DNA of 27,544 nucleotides from an uncultured Clostridia bacterium (GTDB lineage Bacteria > Bacillota > Clostridia > TANB77 > CAG-508), in the NCBI GenBank assembly GCA_948528155.1, contig CAOSZT010000013.1, positions 1-27,544 on the forward strand, given 5' to 3'. The translations under genes and the position numbers were made by a program. Shown here piece by piece: positions 1 through 7,985 of the stretch (positions are counted from its first letter, which is position 1; every line of letters starts with the position of its first letter). The notes below the pieces were generated by a model. That model did no database searches. It was not told where the DNA came from and was given only the letters and a program-made list of their open reading frames with translations.

Positions 1-338
1 ATAAAATTTCCTATTGTTGCAAATGTTGGTGCTTTCATATCATCTAATAGCCACATATATCTTATATCTGTTTTACATGATTTTTCTATTCCTCTTAGTG
101 ATAAATATCCATTTTCCATAAATGAAAATAATATAACTTTAAGTAAATTTGTACGATTATATCTTGGGCGACCTGTTTTGCAACCTTTCTTTGCAAAATA
201 TGAATTAAAGTCAATACAATCTACAATTTCACAAAAACTATATACTGGATCAGAAATTTCTATAATTTTTTCAATTTCTAGTGGTAATTTTAATTGTTTT
301 GGTTTATAATATTTATTGGTATTAATTGGATTTTTCAT
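1..338 (-). CDS. IS1182-like transposase, N-terminal part (runs off the window)
   Basis: Reading leftwards from ATG at 338, 112 codons stay open to the window edge. The product begins MKNPINTNKYYKPKQLKLP and later has GRPRYN, a LLKVILFSFMENG helix, SLRGIEKSCKTDIRYMWLL and APTFATIGNFI. This is the layout of the N-terminal (DUF772/InsH-type) DNA-binding domain of IS1182/IS5-superfamily DDE transposases; the catalytic domain lies outside the window. The ATG follows a promoter-like box so closely (345-350) that the mRNA would be nearly leaderless, and I see no ribosome binding site, which fits low transposase expression. Family assignment is from sequence pattern only. It is not part of the conjugative element but of an IS inserted at its edge. 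Confidence 0.82.
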   Translation of the reverse strand, partial: MKNPINTNKYYKPKQLKLPLEIEKIIEISDPVYSFCEIVDCIDFNSYFAKKGCKTGRPRYNRTNLLKVILFSFMENGYLSLRGIEKSCKTDIRYMWLLDDMKAPTFATIGNF

Positions 339-344
339 GTAATA

Positions 345-372
345 ATTATACCATAAACGCCTTAATTTTCAA
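345..372 (-). promoter_or_regulatory. Putative transposase promoter
   Basis: On the minus strand TTGAAA (372-367) and a perfect TATAAT (350-345) are separated by 16 bp, 7 bp before the transposase ATG. A start point at the usual distance would fall on or beside the ATG, so the transcript would have almost no leader. Confidence 0.5.
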
Positions 373-390
373 TAATTATGGCGTTTTTTT
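355..390 (+). terminator. Intrinsic terminator-like hairpin inside the IS leader
   Basis: AAACGCC (355-361) pairs with GGCGTTT (380-386), with an inner TAATT/AATTA stem, and is followed on the plus strand by a T run ending at 390. It would stop plus-strand transcripts that cross the IS towards the element. Its left half overlaps the putative transposase promoter on the other strand. Confidence 0.55.
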
Positions 391-392
391 AT

Positions 393-429
393 ACGAAAAA
401 TGAGTGAAAATTTTTCACTCATTTTTCGT
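393..429. repeat. Perfect 18-bp palindrome (one-base spacer) in the IS end
   Basis: Positions 393-410 and 412-429 are exact reverse complements, each arm including TGAGTG/CACTCA flanked by A or T runs. A hairpin with A and T runs on both sides works as a terminator on either strand and could insulate the IS from neighbouring transcription. The same palindrome begins again at 27512 and is cut by the window end. Confidence 0.85.
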
Positions 430-450
430 TGGGACTTTTTTTACAGCCCC

Positions 451-483
451 TATAATTGCAAACTTATATATAATTTTTTTCAT
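451..483 (-). pseudogene. Start of the gene after virB4, cut off by the IS
   Basis: The virB4 stop (TGA, 482-480) overlaps an ATG at 483-481 in an ATGA arrangement typical of translational coupling. A ribosome binding site GGAGAGGG lies at 502-495, 11 nt upstream. The frame encodes MKKIIYKFAII, the beginning of a signal peptide or membrane anchor, and at 450 runs straight into the IS end, where it would stop after about 11 more codons. In Tn1549-type elements the gene after virB4 usually encodes an exported cell-wall hydrolase (CHAP or NlpC/P60). Eleven residues cannot prove that identity, but the coupling and export-like start make a real, broken gene likely. Confidence 0.6.
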
Positions 484-2822
484 TTTATGCAGTGCCCTCT
501 CCGTGGTTTTGTGGTCATAAGTTTATATAATTCAGTATTCTTTGGAAACTTATTAACAAAAGGAATTAATGAACTTCCTATTTTTATCAAGCCTTCGCCT
601 GCATTTACGTTTGTTATATAACCCATCTGTAGATCAGAAATATTTAATAGTTTTGCAAGTTCAAGTCTATCAGTAGATGCTTGATTTAACATTACAATAA
701 GTTCGCTATTTGCTAGCATTGTTCTAGCAGTATGACTTTGTAACATATCTTCTACGTTTTGAGTTATACCAGTACAATATGCTCCATACTTACGAACCCT
801 TTTCCATAAAGTAAATAAGAAGTTTGCTGAATATTCATGTTGGAACAATAAATATATTTCATCTATGAATATATATGTGTTCTTTCCTTTTGCTCTGTTT
901 GCTGTTATTCTATTTAATATAGAATCTAAAACAACTAACATACCAATAGGTAATAATTGTTTTCCAAGATCTAAAATATCATAACATATTAAACTATTTT
1001 CAGTATCAACATTAGTTTCTTTCGCAAAAGTATTTAAACTACCATTTACAAACAATTCAATAGCAAGTGCTATTTCTTTTGCCTCTGGTTCTACTTGTTT
1101 TAATAATTCTTCATAAAAATCTTTAAGAGTTGGTGGTGTTCCTTGATAATTTCCTTGTTGATAGAATCTATAAACATTTGCAGTACATCTGTCGATAATT
1201 GATTTTTGTTTTGCTCCTAAATTACCACTACCAATTAATTGCTCGCATAATGATAATATAAACTCTGATTTTAATATTACTGGATTTGCCCCATCTCCAT
1301 ATTCGCTATTCATATCCATTGCGTTAATATGATTATTACTTGTTGCTGATATTTTAATAACCTCTCCACCTAGAGCCTTGACTAATTTTCCATACTCTTT
1401 TTCAGGATCTACTAAAATTATATCTGCATTTTTATCTCTTAATCGTATAGTTGATATTTCTTGTTTTGCAGTAAATGATTTACCACTACCACTAACTCCA
1501 AGTATAAAACTATTACCATTCAATAATTGCTTTCTATCAGCTATTATCATATTTTTAGAAATAACATTTTGTCCGTAGTATATACCTTTATTATGTCTTA
1601 TTTCTTGAACTCTAAAAGGTATAAACACTGCCAAACTCTCTGTTGTTAAGGTACGTAGTGCATCTATTTTTCTAACACCAAAAGGCATTGCTGTATTTAA
1701 TCCATCTAGTTGTTGGAACTTTAACGTTGCAAACTGACATAGATGTTTTCTAGCTGTTGTAAGTAAAGCCTCTGTGTCATTGTCTAGTTGTTCTTTTGTT
1801 TCTGCTGTATGAACCATTGTAAGAACAGATAAAAACATACGTTGATCACGAGTTATTAAGTCATCTAAAAACTCTTTACTTTGTTCACGTTGTTGTTCCA
1901 TGTCATAAGGTATAATAGCTGAAAAGTTATTATTTGCATTTTGTTTTCTCTGCCAATTTGTGATATTTGTTTCAATACCTAATCTTCTATTTTCCGCTTC
2001 TCTTACTGCCTCATCCATAGGTACTGGAATAACGTCAATACTCATCATCATATTTCTATTAATATCAGTTAATTCAGCTATCATACTATCTTTTATATAG
2101 CTTGCGTACTCTTTTAAAAATATAACTCTACCGAATCTTTCTCCAATTTTAAAATAATCTTTTTCAAATTCCATTGTATCAGGACACATGAAATCCTTAA
2201 AACTATGTCCTTTTCTCATATTATCTATCATGTCATAATTAAAATTTGTTTCTTCGCCTACTCTATAAAAGTCATGGAAGATTCTTAATCTTTCAACTGT
2301 ATCTAATTCAATACATACTGAACCTAATTCTTTAAAATGGCTTATTAAATCTACACCAACTCTTGCAAAGTAGTTGCGTGCCTCTTCTATGCTTTTTTTC
2401 TCTACTGATACCGTTATATACTTTTCTTGTATAATTCCATTTGAACCACTTACTTTATTAAGTAGCATTTTGTTATATTCTTTTCTATATACATCTAAGT
2501 CATCATCTTCCATAGATAACATTATTGTTTTTTCAAAGTCAATTTTGTTTAATCTCCTATTGGCTATTGTAATTTTTGTAGTTGCTCCTGTATCAAATGA
2601 ATTTAATAATTCAGAATATTCTAAAAACATTGATTCTTTATCATCTCTACTTGCAACTGCATAATTAATATCAGAAAATTTATAACACTTAGAGTATTTG
2701 TTTTTCCCAACTAAAAAGATGCCATCTTCCCATATTGTTTTTACAGGAATGGCATCTTGTACACCTCTTGGAATAACAAACTTTTCTCTGTCTTGTTTAA
2801 ATATCTTGTTCAACGTCCTCAT
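480..2822 (-). CDS. virB4: VirB4-type conjugation ATPase
   Basis: This 780-residue protein is the main ATPase of the type IV secretion (conjugation) channel, on the inner face of the membrane. The N-terminal half is the VirB4/TraC-type region. The C-terminal P-loop domain has Walker A GVSGSGKSFTAK near residue 445, Walker B YIFIDEIYLLF near 650, and the late motif YGAYCTGITQN. Length and ending (KLMTTKP close to the C-terminus) match VirB4 proteins of Tn1549/CTn-type elements, so it looks intact although an IS lies 30 bp past its stop. A GGGAGGAGA site about 10 nt upstream supports the ATG at 2822. It follows prgI by 32 nt in the same operon, and its stop overlaps the start of the interrupted next gene. 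Confidence 0.95.
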   Translation of the reverse strand: MRTLNKIFKQDREKFVIPRGVQDAIPVKTIWEDGIFLVGKNKYSKCYKFSDINYAVASRDDKESMFLEYSELLNSFDTGATTKITIANRRLNKIDFEKTIMLSMEDDDLDVYRKEYNKMLLNKVSGSNGIIQEKYITVSVEKKSIEEARNYFARVGVDLISHFKELGSVCIELDTVERLRIFHDFYRVGEETNFNYDMIDNMRKGHSFKDFMCPDTMEFEKDYFKIGERFGRVIFLKEYASYIKDSMIAELTDINRNMMMSIDVIPVPMDEAVREAENRRLGIETNITNWQRKQNANNNFSAIIPYDMEQQREQSKEFLDDLITRDQRMFLSVLTMVHTAETKEQLDNDTEALLTTARKHLCQFATLKFQQLDGLNTAMPFGVRKIDALRTLTTESLAVFIPFRVQEIRHNKGIYYGQNVISKNMIIADRKQLLNGNSFILGVSGSGKSFTAKQEISTIRLRDKNADIILVDPEKEYGKLVKALGGEVIKISATSNNHINAMDMNSEYGDGANPVILKSEFILSLCEQLIGSGNLGAKQKSIIDRCTANVYRFYQQGNYQGTPPTLKDFYEELLKQVEPEAKEIALAIELFVNGSLNTFAKETNVDTENSLICYDILDLGKQLLPIGMLVVLDSILNRITANRAKGKNTYIFIDEIYLLFQHEYSANFLFTLWKRVRKYGAYCTGITQNVEDMLQSHTARTMLANSELIVMLNQASTDRLELAKLLNISDLQMGYITNVNAGEGLIKIGSSLIPFVNKFPKNTELYKLMTTKPRRGHCIK

Positions 2823-2854
2823 CTAGGTTAATCTCCTCCCTTTTTGCTTTTTTC

Positions 2855-3250
2855 TTAACCTTTTTTATTTTTCTTGTTTATTTTTCTTTTTCTCTTATTC
2901 TTGCTTTTTAGTTTTTTATTGTTTTCAATGTTTTTTAACATTTCATCATATAAATTATCTGGCTTTAACATTAATCTTTTTGGCGACAATATCTCTGATT
3001 TTACCCATGCAACGATGAACTTCTCAGCAGTCATACCGTTGTAATTTAAAAAGCCTAGTATTGCAAATGGTAATGCTCCTAAAATACACATCCAAGATAA
3101 TGTTTCAACTCCAAAATATGGTCGTAAAATAAAATACAATAATACTGCTATACCACAAGCCAAACAAGAAAAAATGAACTGTCTCATTGACAGTCCAAAA
3201 AATATACTTTCTGTGTATTGTCTTATTTCTCTATTTATTTTAACTTCCAT
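2855..3250 (-). CDS. prgI: PrgI family conjugation membrane protein
   Basis: The 131-residue protein begins MEVKINREIRQYTESIFFGLS and has two adjacent hydrophobic segments (about residues 25-45 and 50-72), then a basic tail rich in lysine and arginine. This is the PrgI family pattern: small VirB3-like membrane proteins encoded directly before VirB4 in Gram-positive conjugation operons and thought to anchor the ATPase to the channel. It lies between the VirB6-like gene (17 nt gap) and virB4 (32 nt gap). The very basic C-terminus (KSKNKRKRKINKKNKKG) should stay on the cytoplasmic side. Confidence 0.9.
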   Translation of the reverse strand: MEVKINREIRQYTESIFFGLSMRQFIFSCLACGIAVLLYFILRPYFGVETLSWMCILGALPFAILGFLNYNGMTAEKFIVAWVKSEILSPKRLMLKPDNLYDEMLKNIENNKKLKSKNKRKRKINKKNKKG

Positions 3251-3267
3251 TTAATCATCTACCTTTC

Positions 3268-4104
3268 CTATAGTCCCATCATCTCACGTACTACACGATC
3301 TGATGCTTTAACCGTTCCAACTAGTATTAACATATTGAATATTAGTTCTCCTATATACTTCCATACCATTGTTGCTGGTGCGTTACCAGTATCTACTACT
3401 GGTGGACTTGATGCAAATAGTGAGAATATAACACAAGCAAGTATTATGATTGCTCCCTCTAAACAAACTGCTGAATAACTTTTTATAAAACTTTTTCCAA
3501 CACTTTGACTTGGCTCTCCTGCAAACGTTGATAATGGTATTGGTGCTATTGCTGTATATAGATATATTTTAAAGAATCTACCATATACTGATAAAATCAT
3601 AATAAAAGATAATACTGTTACAAATAAGCCACCTATTATCGTAATTGCCCATAATGGTATGCTTTCAAAAAAACCGCATGACTCTATTGCCTCTATAATC
3701 TCATTTGGCAGAACTGTTTTTGTAGCTCCACCAAATCCTGCTGAGTTCATAATTGTTTGTACTAGTCCTTGTACTATATTAAATATTGCCATTAATAACT
3801 CTAATCCATAAGTTACTACTCCTTTTGCCAGGGCAAATCTTATAAATAGTTTTAATGCGTGTTCTGGCTTTTTAACTTCTGCGAATGAACCACAAGTTTT
3901 CATTACTCCTACAACAAAAAACAATACAAGTAATGCCAATGCTATTGCTTGTACTGCTCCGTGTATATCTAAAATAACTTTCCAAATTTGTCCATCTCTA
4001 AATTCTGTAGGAGATTGCGTAACTATTGTCCATATTTCACTTAGTTTGCTATTCCATGTATCTATTGTATTTTGTAGATTTCCAACTACCCAGTTGTCTG
4101 ACAA
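3268..4104 (-). CDS. VirB6/TrbL-like channel protein (CD1112 type)
   Basis: A 278-residue polytopic membrane protein with about six hydrophobic stretches, for example AVQAIALALLVLFFVVGVMK, WAITIIGGLFVTVLSFIMIL and AIIILACVIFSLFAS. The conserved loop GRFFKIYLYTAIAPIPLSTFA and the position before prgI and virB4 identify it as the VirB6/TrbL-like subunit of Tn1549-type systems, the family first named from C. difficile CD1112. It probably forms the inner-membrane part of the transfer channel. Its start overlaps the end of the MT-A70 gene by 19 nt. It ends with TAG, which shows that TAG acts as a normal stop in this genome. Confidence 0.88.
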   Translation of the reverse strand: MSDNWVVGNLQNTIDTWNSKLSEIWTIVTQSPTEFRDGQIWKVILDIHGAVQAIALALLVLFFVVGVMKTCGSFAEVKKPEHALKLFIRFALAKGVVTYGLELLMAIFNIVQGLVQTIMNSAGFGGATKTVLPNEIIEAIESCGFFESIPLWAITIIGGLFVTVLSFIMILSVYGRFFKIYLYTAIAPIPLSTFAGEPSQSVGKSFIKSYSAVCLEGAIIILACVIFSLFASSPPVVDTGNAPATMVWKYIGELIFNMLILVGTVKASDRVVREMMGL

Positions 4105-4679
4105 TTCTCATTACCTCCTCCGTTTAATAAATCTATATCACACTCTACTTCATTGCCCCATGTATCCCATCCATTTACTTTTTGTCTAGCAAATAGTTCT
4201 ATTCGTGGTAAATCTCCTACTAGTTCTGTTATTCTATTTCTAGTTTCATCTGGCTTTTTACTATGTTCTTCTATTGGAGATACTATAACTTGATGTACTC
4301 TTGCTGATATTCTTCTTGGATTTCCTTTTGTTGCTAATATACATATTTCTGCATTAGCTCTAGTCCAGAATCCCATACCCCAAAATAGTGATGGTGTTTT
4401 CTTATTTTGCTTTATCCATACAAAAGCTACAGTTTTATAAGTAAATCCCCATTCTTCTATAACTTTTAATCCCTCTTTTAAAGTAGGAAATGTCATCCAC
4501 ATAAATAAAATACAGTCTTTATCTGCTATTTCTTTTACTGGTAACTTGCATATATCGTCTATAGACATTGTAGAGTAATGACTCTCTGCTGACCTACCCT
4601 CGCCTTTTTTAGAATAAACTTTATATTGCCAGGGTGGATCTGCATAAATTATTTTGTATTTCTTATTTTTGTTATCCAT
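4086..4679 (-). CDS. MT-A70 family adenine methyltransferase
   Basis: The 197-residue protein has the MT-A70 catalytic motif DPPW (ADPPWQYKVYS, near residue 15), then HYSTMSIDDICKLPV, LFMWMTFP, WIKQNKK, GFWTRANAEICILATKG and a late PIEEHSKKPDETRNRI block. It has the full compact length of phage and ICE-borne N6-adenine methyltransferases. The expected role is to methylate adenine on element DNA, perhaps to evade restriction in recipients; no partner restriction enzyme is seen. It sits inside the secretion operon between the Maff2-like and VirB6-like genes and overlaps the latter by 19 nt, suggesting coupled translation. An AAGGAGA site lies just upstream of the ATG, directly after a strong hairpin (4697-4741). 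Confidence 0.93.
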   Translation of the reverse strand: MDNKNKKYKIIYADPPWQYKVYSKKGEGRSAESHYSTMSIDDICKLPVKEIADKDCILFMWMTFPTLKEGLKVIEEWGFTYKTVAFVWIKQNKKTPSLFWGMGFWTRANAEICILATKGNPRRISARVHQVIVSPIEEHSKKPDETRNRITELVGDLPRIELFARQKVNGWDTWGNEVECDIDLLNGGGNENCQTTG

Positions 4680-4690
4680 ATTCTCCTTAA

Positions 4691-4741
4691 AAAAGATTTA
4701 GACAGGTTTTTATCATTGAATTGATAAATTACCTGTCTAAA
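4691..4741 (-). terminator. Long hairpin with T run between Maff2 and MT-A70 genes
   Basis: An 11-bp perfect stem (4697-4707 with 4731-4741) encloses a second 7-bp stem (4709-4715 with 4722-4728). On the minus strand it is followed by CTTTTTT and then at once by the MT-A70 ribosome binding site. It has the form of an intrinsic terminator that would lower expression of everything downstream, including virB4, so partial read-through or an antitermination step is likely. Confidence 0.72.
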
Positions 4742-4757
4742 AACTTTATTCTAAATT

Positions 4758-5078
4758 TTAGCCTCCTGTTATTAAATTTAAAATTTCTTTTGCAAATGTT
4801 ATTACAACTCCACCTGCAAGTGTCATAATACCGTTTGCACGTTGTGATGGATCATGTGATTTTAATGACATACCAATTTGCACAACTCCAAAGCCAAGTA
4901 TTATCATACCTATTGCTCTAATCAATCCAAATATAAAATTTGATAAATTATTTATTACTGATAATGGATCATCAGCTGCAAATACATTTGATACTTGCCC
5001 TATCATTAGTGCTAATATTATAAATGCTATAATGCTAATTCTTTTTATTAATTTCAATTTTGATTTTTGGTTTTTCAT
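4758..5078 (-). CDS. Maff2-like small membrane protein (VirB2/pilin-like)
   Basis: A 106-residue protein with a basic N-terminus, a signal-peptide-like hydrophobic segment ending VSNVFAADD, and two further hydrophobic segments (FIFGLIRAIGMIILGFGVVQIG and GIMTLAGGVVITFAKEIL). The core around MSLKSHDPSQRANGI matches the Maff2 family, which always lies between virD4 and the VirB6-like gene in Tn1549-type elements. By size and topology it resembles VirB2/TrbC pilins; that role is inferred. The ribosome binding site GAGGAG lies in the last codons of virD4, five nt away, so the two genes are coupled. Confidence 0.87.
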   Translation of the reverse strand: MKNQKSKLKLIKRISIIAFIILALMIGQVSNVFAADDPLSVINNLSNFIFGLIRAIGMIILGFGVVQIGMSLKSHDPSQRANGIMTLAGGVVITFAKEILNLITGG

Positions 5079-5082
5079 ATAT

Positions 5083-6907
5083 TTAAAATTCTCCTCTCAT
5101 TATTCTTTCTTCAACTTCTTCATTTGTAAGTAATTCATAATCTCCTATAATTTCTTCTATTCTCTCTATATCTTGAATATCGCTAAATTCAACATCATCT
5201 GTGTTATCATTTATCATAATAGATGCAACACTTCTTTCAGTTCCACCATGAATATAAGGCTGACCTTTTCCATCTGTGGTATATTCAACATTTGGATGAT
5301 TTAATATGTTATATTTTAAATCAATGATAGGACGTTCGCCTCTGATAAAAAGAATTGCATAATTGTTATCTAAAAGTCTTACTTCATCTGGAGTCATAAG
5401 TTCTCTACCACCGATTTGATAATTAGTTGAATAGTTACCACTTCGACCTGAACTTTTACCATAAGTATTCATATCAATTGTTTCTTTTCCAAGTAGTTCA
5501 CTAACATATTTATGGGTGCTTTGCTCATTTCCACCTAAGTATAAAAATTCATCACAGTTACCAACAATACTTTCCCATTGTTTTTCAAATAGAGCTTTTA
5601 ACTGTGCAAGATTCTGTAATATAATGCTAACAGATACCGATCTGGAACGCATTACACTAAGAATTTTGTCAAAATCATTAGGCAAACTCACATTCGCAAA
5701 TTCGTCCATTACAAAATGTACATGGACTGGTAAACTTCCACCATACTTATGATCTGCAATATGAAAAAGTTGCTGAAATAACTGTGTGTATAATATGCTT
5801 ACTAAAAAATTAAAAGATGTATCATTATCAGGAATAAGTGCAAATAGTGCAACTTTCTTTTCTCCTAAACTTGGTAAATCTAATTCATCTCTTATAACTA
5901 AACTTGATAAACTCTGTAAATTGAATTTTTCAAGTCTTGCAGATAATGTAATTTGTATAGATTTTAAAGTCTTAGCAGAACCTGAACGATAGTCTTTATA
6001 ATATTTAATAGCAATATGGTATGGATTTCTAAATTCAAGTCTATTAAATAATATATCTAGTGGACTCAAATAGCTGTCATCATCTTCTCTTACTTCGCCA
6101 GCTCTAAGCATTTCCATAACCATTGGAAAGTTTTGCTCATCTTCTGGTGCCTCGTATTTCAAATAAAAGATTAATGCTAAAAGTAGCATACTAGCAGCGG
6201 TATCCCAAAATGGGTCTTGCGACTGCGAACCTTTTGGAGTTGTACTCTTAAATAGGTTTGTTACTAGCTTTTGAACATCATTATCATCTTTTAAATATAC
6301 AAATGGGTTATAGCAATGTGATTTTTCCATGTTGATTAAGTCTAGTACTTTAATCTCATAACCTTTTTTCTCTAAAAGATTTCCTGTATCTCTTAATATT
6401 TCGCCCTTTGGATCTAAAATTACGTATGAGCTATTATCTGCACACTGCATTACGTTCGGCTTTCCGTATGTTCTGGTCTTGCCTGCTCCTGAACCGACCG
6501 CACACTAGGACATTTAGATTTCTTCTATGTTTTCTGCCATCTAATCCTATTGATACATTTTGTGTTAAGATTTTATTGCTACTTGATGGAAACTGTTTAT
6601 ATTTTTTATTTACATTCTTGGCATTCCCCCATTTTGCTGAACCGTGTTCTTCTTTTCTTCTATAATTTTTCTTTGTAGATTCATAAACTGCAATTCCTAG
6701 CCCATAAATGAGCACAAAAAAAAGGCTAACTTTTATACTATTATTGCAGAAAGTTAGCCTAAATGGATTTTCTATGGCTTGTGGAAATTGTTTTACTATT
6801 TCTACTAAGCCATCATTTATATATGGTGCAACTAAAAGTGCTATCCATATTACAGGAATAATTCCTATAATATAGAATATTGTATTATTTCTTGTACTAT
6901 CTCTCAA
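5083..6907 (-). pseudogene. virD4: VirD4 coupling protein, frameshifted in Walker A
   Basis: Two overlapping frames together encode one VirD4/TcpA-type coupling ATPase of about 607 residues. The first frame (from TTG at 6907) has two membrane segments, the conserved EEHGSAKWG, NRKHRRNLNVLVCG-type sequence and then nonsense. The second frame continues as GSGAGKTRTYGKPNVMQC, SSYVILDPKGE, Walker B FVMDEFANVSLP near residue 400 and ILQNLAQLKALF. The join is inside Walker A: one extra C at about 6496 (minus strand GGT-C-GGT) shifts the frame, and its removal restores NVLVCGGSGAGKT exactly. The base is not in a homopolymer. As read, no complete coupling protein can be made, which should block transfer. 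A sequencing error is possible. Confidence 0.9.
6715..6760 (-). terminator. Terminator-like hairpin inside the virD4 reading frame
   Basis: On the minus strand an 11-bp perfect stem (6760-6750 with 6733-6723, loop of 16 nt) is followed at once by eight T. This is a textbook intrinsic terminator, yet it lies within the conserved membrane part of virD4 (residues around NPFRLTFCNNSIKVSLFFV). It could attenuate transcription into the secretion genes when ribosomes do not cover it. Confidence 0.65.
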
Positions 6908-7097
6908 GTATGTTTTCTCTTTTAAATATTGACTTTTTCTTTATTGGTGCATTTATTAATCTTAATAACACTTCATTAATAATTGCTGTTGATTTTCCCT
7001 CTCTTAATAATTGATTACGATATTCATTAAGGGCATTTAATAGAAGATTATATTCATAATTGTTTATAGTTAATACTCTTTTTTCTTCCAATAACAA
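6897..7097 (-). CDS. Small conserved protein upstream of virD4, function unknown
   Basis: A protein of about 66 residues, mostly predicted helical (LTINNYEYNLLLNALNEYRNQLL), ending in a basic stretch (APIKKKSIFKREN). Small proteins of this type are commonly found immediately before virD4 in Tn1549-type elements; no function is known to me. There is no ATG: the reading starts with TTG at 7097 or more likely TTG at 7091, which is better spaced from the GGAGG site just upstream. It overlaps the start of virD4 by 11 nt, so the two are probably translationally coupled. Confidence 0.7.
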   Translation of the reverse strand: MLLEEKRVLTINNYEYNLLLNALNEYRNQLLREGKSTAIINEVLLRLINAPIKKKSIFKRENILER

Positions 7098-7106
7098 TTA
7101 CCTCCG

Positions 7107-7979
7107 TTATCTTACATTTTCTTTACTTCTATTCTCCCTTGCTAGTTTTTGAACAAATGCATTCATACGAGAATTTATGCTTTCCATTGCATTTCTCATA
7201 GGTTCTAGTTCTTCTCTTATTTCTTTTGCCTCCATGCCTTGTAATTGTGGTGGTATTTCTTTAAAATCATAGTTAGAAACATCAATATTGTATCTCTTAC
7301 ATAACATATAAGAAACACAATAAGCCTTAAATGTGTCTAAATTTGAACCCTCTCCAATTTCTTGTTTTGCAAGTTCTTGTGATAGTTCATGGAATATTTT
7401 AGGAGCCTCTGCTCCTCTTGCAATATATAATGTGTCATCACTAAAATCATACATTGCACCTTTATCAGTTCCTGGTATTTCATCTACTAGTTGAATTTTT
7501 GATAAATTACTACTTAAAAATATTTTTGACATTATTTTATCATTATAATTTGTAATTCTTGGTTTTTGTCTTGCTGTAACTTGTGATATATCATATACTT
7601 TTTTTACATTGTAATTTATTCCAACTGATCCGTCTTCTCTCATATATTCATCGCCAGGTTCTAATATTTTTATACCCTTTGAAAATCTCTTTGGATATGC
7701 TCCACTATTACTCCAACCGTCATAATCTCTTAATTGGGTTGCTTTTGGATTTTGTGCTGTAACTAATAGTGTATTACCTACAGAATAATTATCAAATTTG
7801 CTTTGAGTATCTAAGTACTTTTGAAACTCTTTACCATTTGTTACTATCTTTTCAGCAGTACTATCAATCAAGTCATAAATTTCTTGTTTTTCTTGTCTCT
7901 TATATTCAGCATATTCTTCTTTACTATATTGTCTATTAGTAGAATCATAGCTGTCATATACTTCGTCTAATTCACTCAT
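7107..7979 (-). CDS. ArdC-like protein with degenerate metallopeptidase motif
   Basis: The 290-residue protein has an N-terminal ArdC-like single-strand DNA binding region: helix EIYDLIDSTAEKIV, then SVGNTLLVTAQNPKATQLRDYDGW and a KGIKILEPG segment, between about residues 30 and 130. The C-terminal half resembles the zinc-peptidase part (ARGAEAPKIFHELSQELAKQE), but HELSQ replaces the expected HExxH, so the second metal ligand seems missing. ArdC proteins protect incoming single-stranded DNA from restriction and nucleases; this is an inferred role. It follows pcfB closely and has an AAAGG site before ATG 7979. Confidence 0.72.
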   Translation of the reverse strand: MSELDEVYDSYDSTNRQYSKEEYAEYKRQEKQEIYDLIDSTAEKIVTNGKEFQKYLDTQSKFDNYSVGNTLLVTAQNPKATQLRDYDGWSNSGAYPKRFSKGIKILEPGDEYMREDGSVGINYNVKKVYDISQVTARQKPRITNYNDKIMSKIFLSSNLSKIQLVDEIPGTDKGAMYDFSDDTLYIARGAEAPKIFHELSQELAKQEIGEGSNLDTFKAYCVSYMLCKRYNIDVSNYDFKEIPPQLQGMEAKEIREELEPMRNAMESINSRMNAFVQKLARENRSKENVR

Positions 7980-7985
7980 TTTTGT

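Larger units (their letters stand above)
1..450 (-). mobile_element. 5' end of an IS1182-like insertion sequence (left boundary)
   Basis: The segment holds the transposase start (338), its promoter, a hairpin at 355-386, a 37-bp palindrome at 393-429 and an outer end reading GGGGCTGT on the minus strand (450 to 443). The outer 54 bases (450 to 397, minus strand) equal 27491-27544 on the plus strand without a mismatch, so both edges of the window carry the same IS end, pointing in opposite directions. The IS interrupts the gene after virB4. The far end of this copy is outside the window. Confidence 0.8.

Noticed and set aside
439..480. Outward promoter from the left IS end, antisense to virB4
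   Set aside because: TTTACA is present at the IS tip, but TATAAT at 451-456 is only about 5 bp away and other -10 candidates need 18-20 bp spacing.
400..621. Plus-strand 73-codon frame across the IS end and virB4 tail
   Set aside because: It crosses the IS junction and lies antisense to the end of virB4; no ribosome binding site and low-complexity product.
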